Source of the DNA: a virus
Virus record (IMG/VR): IMGVR_UViG_3300010373_000039
Coordinates: 1 to 64,000 of that record
Length of the DNA stretch: 64,000 nucleotides
Reading direction: 5' to 3' (one strand)
Positions 60,203 through 64,000 of the stretch are shown one piece after another. Made by a program: the position numbers and the translations under genes. The notes beneath the pieces were generated by a model. The model saw only the letters and a program-made list of their open reading frames with translations, had not been told where the DNA came from and searched no databases. Every line of letters begins with the position of its first letter. Within the stretch, counting starts at the first letter, position 1.

Positions 60203-62852
60203 AGTGCGCCGCCATATTTTCGTGGTAATCCAATTTGACCCGATCCGAACGGAACGTGCCTAATTTACTTTGTTCGTACCAATTGGGACCGTAGGACGCC
60301 TCGACCGCCAACGGCACGTTGATGAAATCGAATTCCGGATTGGCCATGGTGTTGGTGATAACCTCCACACCCTCGTCCAATTTGTTTTTGGGGATGAAGA
60401 AGGACAGGTCGTCGTGGATGTTCAACACCGGGGCCAACCACGGACGGTCCGTTTCGTAGGACATGTGGCATAGTTTCCGCCACGCCCACACCACCAATTC
60501 CGACGCCGTGCATTGGATTTTGGAATTGATGACCTGGTTTTTGGACATGGGACCGTAACGGCGCAACCCGTTCAACGATTCGCTGTAACCTAACCGGTTG
60601 TACTCCTTCATCTCCCATTTTTGGAATTTCAGCACCCCGGCGAACGTGTCCCAAAATTCATCCCAAATGACCCGCAATACCTTGACCGGCATGTTATCCA
60701 GCGCCCGCGCTGCCAATCCGATCGATGCCCCGTAGAACCACGGAAATATAACATCGGTTTTCAATTCGCCACGGAACGATTTCATCGCCTTGTAGTCTAA
60801 CGATCCGTGACGGCTGCGAACCACGGTGGGGTACACCCGCGCTATTTTCTCGGCCCAAACCATGTGAACGTCGTAATCATTGAACAACGAATCACATACT
60901 ACCTTATCCTTCGACGCCATGCCGATCACGCGGTATTCCAATTGGCCCATGTCGAAACACGCCATGTAATGGCCGGACGGTGCCACGACCTGTTTGCGAA
61001 TCCATTTCGATTTCCGCGACGGCCAATTTTGGTTGTTCGGATCGCTACTGCTAAGGCGTTTCGTGTCGGTGCGGGTATGGTTGAACCGGCAATGAATACG
61101 GCCGTCCGAGAACACCAACGGTTCGTCGGCGTCCATGGACATGCGTTCCACGTATGTTCCGAACAATTTTTTGTGTCCACGAAGCTCTAGCAGCATTTTA
61201 GCCAATGGAACCCGGTTGGCTATCGTAGTTAGTATTTCTTCTTTCGTGGAAAAACTTTTGGGGCCGGTTTTTACCTCCTTTAGTCCCAACATCTCCCAAA
61301 AAATCTTGATGTTGTTCGGGTGGCTGTCCTTGTATTTTCCGTACCGCGATTCAAATTCGCGGATCACCGGCAAATTAGAGATGTCCGATTCCAGCCGTTT
61401 GATTTCCGCCGATTCCCGTTTGGCGATTGCCGAATTCTCGTCGGCGTCAACCGGAATGCCGGTGGTTTGCGCCAGCGCAATGGCCACCACCCGTTCCACA
61501 AATTCACGGTAGGGTTTAATCATCCCCCGTCGTTCAAGAATGGCGATTTGCTTGAAATGGATTCGAAGGGTTTGTTTGGCGTCCAACGAGTTGTAATCCA
61601 ACACATCGTCTACGTTGGTTTCCTCTAAACGTGCCCGGTCGATTTCCCCGATTTCCTCACGACCCAAACCCATCCATCCCTTAATCGTGCGGCCCTTGGA
61701 CATCGATTTTAGTTTCAAACCAAAATGCAGGATGTTCAAGAAGTTTAACGACATCCCTCCCTCACGCTCATCGATCAAATAGGCCTCGGCCTGGGTGTCG
61801 AACCATTTGCCGGCAAACGCCAACCCCCGGCCATAGGAATAAATCAACCATTCCAATTCAAACGGGGCGTTGTGCGCAACCTTGTCGATGTCCGCATAGA
61901 GATATTCAATGAATGCATCCTCGATCCGTTTTAGGTCGGATGGGGACCACACGTGCCCGGGATGTCGCAATGGAAACGCGATGGTTTCCTTGGGGGAACC
62001 GATCGCAACCGATAGAATTTTGGCCCCGGCGCTGTAGGGGCGGGACCGGTTGGTTTCTAGATCGATCGCTGTGGGGTAGCGGTTGCGCCTGATGCGTCGA
62101 AGGGCGTCAATGATATCATCGGCCCGCTTTAGGACCCTTACGCCCGCAAATAGCCGTTTATCGTCGGTCTCGACCGGTGGCTCCGGCAATTTGTCGTACT
62201 CACGGAACGCCCGTTTGATATCCCGGCCGAAGAACCGTTCATGCTCGGTGCCGGGGATTTGGGCGTATTCGTCGGTGTTTAGTTGTCGGAGGATAAATGC
62301 GGGGTGGACGGTGGGATAAACCCAGCACCGGTGGCCGGCGATGTCGGTGGGGAATCGTCTACCACGACAGCATGTGATCGTTCCTGCCTCTTTGCCTAGA
62401 CACCATTGCGTGGCCACGTCCCCCACCGCGATAACGATCCGGGGCGTGGCGGCAACAATATCCTGTTCCACCGATGGTCGGTAGCATTCAATTTCGTGGT
62501 GGTTGGGCCGGTTCGATCCCTTGCGCTTTTTGGGTTGGGTTCCGCAAACGTTGTTGAACCGGATTTTGAAATCGTCGGGCAGGAACCGCCTAAGCAATTT
62601 ACCGGATGGACCGACGAACGGTTTGCCGATTTGATCCTCTTGTTTTCCCGGCGCTTCCCCAAGGACATAAACCTCGCATGGCGTCGGCCCGCTAGGTTTC
62701 ATGTGCCGGGTGCGGGCGGCGGGATTCATACGTTCCACCCCCTTTAGTCCGATTGCGTGTAGTCGGCTATCATCGACAATTGACGTGCGGGACGACCGCT
62801 GCGCGCGGTGTTCTACCTCAACCCGTGTAAAAAATCCGGTGGTGATCGGCAT
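60189..62852 (-). CDS. polA: DNA polymerase I-type polymerase fused to a UDG-like domain
   Basis: Residues about 50-235 have family 4 uracil-DNA glycosylase motifs (GEAPG...GPSGKLL and VHPAF). Residues about 260-420 are a 3'-5' exonuclease (DLETN, HNAPFELEW). The polymerase has FDMGQLEYR (motif A), a K...FYGAS motif B and IHDDLSFF (motif C). The 5' nuclease is supplied separately at 20147. The first cysteine pair of an iron-sulfur UDG is missing, so glycosylase activity is uncertain. Confidence 0.88.
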   Translation of the reverse strand: MPITTGFFTRVEVEHRAQRSSRTSIVDDSRLHAIGLKGVERMNPAARTRHMKPSGPTPCEVYVLGEAPGKQEDQIGKPFVGPSGKLLRRFLPDDFKIRFNNVCGTQPKKRKGSNRPNHHEIECYRPSVEQDIVAATPRIVIAVGDVATQWCLGKEAGTITCCRGRRFPTDIAGHRCWVYPTVHPAFILRQLNTDEYAQIPGTEHERFFGRDIKRAFREYDKLPEPPVETDDKRLFAGVRVLKRADDIIDALRRIRRNRYPTAIDLETNRSRPYSAGAKILSVAIGSPKETIAFPLRHPGHVWSPSDLKRIEDAFIEYLYADIDKVAHNAPFELEWLIYSYGRGLAFAGKWFDTQAEAYLIDEREGGMSLNFLNILHFGLKLKSMSKGRTIKGWMGLGREEIGEIDRARLEETNVDDVLDYNSLDAKQTLRIHFKQIAILERRGMIKPYREFVERVVAIALAQTTGIPVDADENSAIAKRESAEIKRLESDISNLPVIREFESRYGKYKDSHPNNIKIFWEMLGLKEVKTGPKSFSTKEEILTTIANRVPLAKMLLELRGHKKLFGTYVERMSMDADEPLVFSDGRIHCRFNHTRTDTKRLSSSDPNNQNWPSRKSKWIRKQVVAPSGHYMACFDMGQLEYRVIGMASKDKVVCDSLFNDYDVHMVWAEKIARVYPTVVRSRHGSLDYKAMKSFRGELKTDVIFPWFYGASIGLAARALDNMPVKVLRVIWDEFWDTFAGVLKFQKWEMKEYNRLGYSESLNGLRRYGPMSKNQVINSKIQCTASELVVWAWRKLCHMSYETDRPWLAPVLNIHDDLSFFIPKNKLDEGVEVITNTMANPEFDFINVPLAVEASYGPNWYEQSKLGTFRSDRVKLDYHENMAAHYAYN

Positions 62853-62856
62853 GGGA

Positions 62857-63519
62857 TTAAATACGTCGCAACAACTCTAAAAGATCTTCTGCAACCTTAC
62901 GAAGATGTTCGGGGGCGTGTTGGACGTAGGCCATGGCGGCAGCGCGACACGCGGCGATGTGTTTTGGATCGTCTCCGTCGTGATCCAAACGCAAAACGAA
63001 ATAGACGGCGTTCGGATCGACCGGCGTTCCATCGGCCTTGGTTACCTTGTAACGTTGGTGCAACCCCTCCGGGTTTTCCTTGGCGGTGGGGATAGGCGAG
63101 GAAGTAGCGGATTCAATATCGTATGTCCGTGCAAAAATATCCGGTTTGCACGGATAGAATTCACCTTTGACACCTTTGATGATCCAATCGCCATGCAGCG
63201 CGGTGTGGTTGCCTTCGAGCGTGGGGATCGTTAGTGCTATGTAATTTGGCCCTTGCTCCCCGCAGGTGTCTGAGGCCTCATCGGCGGGGATGTTTCTCGC
63301 GGGATTGTCCTCGCTAATGATCCCGCCAAGGAATTCGCACATTTCATTCCATGTGGACCATCGCAATTGGATTGCTTCGATAACGACCGGCTTCTTACGA
63401 AACCGCCGATTTGGCAGTGGTGGTTTAGGACAATCGCCGTTGTAGCCGTGGTACTTAAACATCTCCTCGCCGGGCGGCATCGGCTCACCACATATTTGGC
63501 ATTTTGGTTGTTCGGGCAT
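62857..63519 (-). CDS. Two-domain conserved phage protein with zinc knuckle, 220 aa
   Basis: C7 and C10 begin a small zinc-binding segment. FRKKPVVIEAIQLRW to GDWIIKGVKGEFYPCKPDIFARTY (about 40-135) is a widespread phage domain of unknown role. A final helical domain (about 160-220: YFVLRLD...HIAACRAAAMAYV) is also common in phages. Confidence 0.75.
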   Translation of the reverse strand: MPEQPKCQICGEPMPPGEEMFKYHGYNGDCPKPPLPNRRFRKKPVVIEAIQLRWSTWNEMCEFLGGIISEDNPARNIPADEASDTCGEQGPNYIALTIPTLEGNHTALHGDWIIKGVKGEFYPCKPDIFARTYDIESATSSPIPTAKENPEGLHQRYKVTKADGTPVDPNAVYFVLRLDHDGDDPKHIAACRAAAMAYVQHAPEHLRKVAEDLLELLRRI

Positions 63520-64000
63520 TTATTTCTCCTTTTTCTTGGTTTTAACCAACGTCCCGACCAAATAGGTGAACCCGTCACCGGAAAATTTAAGGCAGGCTTT
63601 ATGAACCGACATGGATTGCGCCACGCCTGATACACGCAAAACCTGTTTGGGGTCCACACCCACCGAAATGTCCGGTTGTTCTATGTCCATGGATTCCCGC
63701 ACGTCGGCGATTTCGGACAACGCCGTAACCTTCAATTTGTTGTCGGCGATATCCAAGTGAACCATTTTCTTTTCGTCCACCATGAAATCGAAAACCAAAT
63801 TCGCCTTGACCATCGACCTCTCGAAATTCTTGGGAATCAACACCTCGCCGTCCCGTTTCATGTATTGGGCCAGCATGGTGCGATAGTCGGACGGTTCGGC
63901 CTTGGCGAACGTGCGGGCGAACAAACGCAATCCGGACGCGAATTTAGCCTCCACCCATTTGTCGTTGAACGTGATGGTTTTGGCGGCGTCCGATTTGGAA
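63520..64000 (-). CDS. dnaN: DNA polymerase sliding clamp, partial
   Basis: The frame stays open to the window end (first complete codon at 63999), so the N-terminal domains lie outside. The visible C-terminal part, with FERSMVKANLVFDFMVDEKKMVHLDI and a DPKQVLRVSGVAQ segment, has the beta-clamp domain pattern. It follows the clamp loader and polymerase in the same operon. Confidence 0.7.
   Translation of the reverse strand, partial: SKSDAAKTITFNDKWVEAKFASGLRLFARTFAKAEPSDYRTMLAQYMKRDGEVLIPKNFERSMVKANLVFDFMVDEKKMVHLDIADNKLKVTALSEIADVRESMDIEQPDISVGVDPKQVLRVSGVAQSMSVHKACLKFSGDGFTYLVGTLVKTKKKEK

Noticed and set aside
1-64000. tRNA genes
   Set aside because: I looked for T-arm-like GTTCRA sequences with flanking stems and found none with a plausible cloverleaf; a dedicated scan would settle it.

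Overview
The window is most of the genome of a tailed double-stranded DNA phage (Caudoviricetes). A tape-measure gene together with tail-tube, tail-terminator and tail-tip genes, and no sheath gene, point to a long non-contractile tail (siphovirus). The host cannot be read directly. Three consecutive Sec-type signal peptides, one PEP-CTERM sorting signal (a signal used by Gram-negative bacteria that own an exosortase), a possible spanin-like lysis protein and several glycosyltransferases suggest a Gram-negative, possibly aquatic, host. I saw no integrase, repressor, tRNA or CRISPR array.

Layout. 105-9343 (+): tightly packed, mostly unrecognised small genes, a HExxH protein, two family 2 glycosyltransferases and a large MazG-like/zinc-ribbon protein. 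9388-18046 (+): terminase small subunit, terminase large subunit interrupted by an intein, a DUF4055 portal and a Mu F-like head protein. 18036-18697 (-): an isolated pair of reverse-strand genes. 18803-25123 (+): scaffold-like protein, then a nucleotide/DNA island (5'-3' exonuclease, NrdJ-type zinc tail protein, nucleotide kinase, glycosyltransferase, ThyX). 25365-27074 (+): HNH-AP2 homing endonuclease and P22-like major capsid protein, closed by a strong terminator. 27188-33968 (+): possible lysis genes, then a secreted cassette (beta-helix protein, sigma-like protein, PEP-CTERM protein, 1162-residue exported adhesin-like protein). 33978-50236 (+): head-tail connectors, tail tube, -1 frameshifted tail chaperones, tape measure and a tail-tip module in gene-transfer-agent-like order (DUF2460, DUF2163, NlpC/P60, tip protein) into which a glycosyltransferase block is inserted. 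50306-64000 (-): replication and recombination operon read toward the structural genes: sliding clamp (cut by the window end), PolA fused to a uracil-DNA-glycosylase-like domain, DNA methyltransferase, second methyltransferase, clamp loader, SSB-like protein, RecA-like recombinase, PD-(D/E)XK nuclease and SbcD-like phosphoesterase. The two halves converge on a hairpin at 50239-50267.

How it works together. Five non-coding gaps in the plus-strand half carry the same heptamer TACGTTG, followed 17-18 bases later by a -10-like hexamer; these head the terminase, post-terminase, scaffold, capsid and connector units. They look like a shared late-promoter family, and a phage sigma-region-2-like protein (29493-29921) is a candidate partner. 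The PEP-CTERM protein beside it is the most unexpected cargo in the window.
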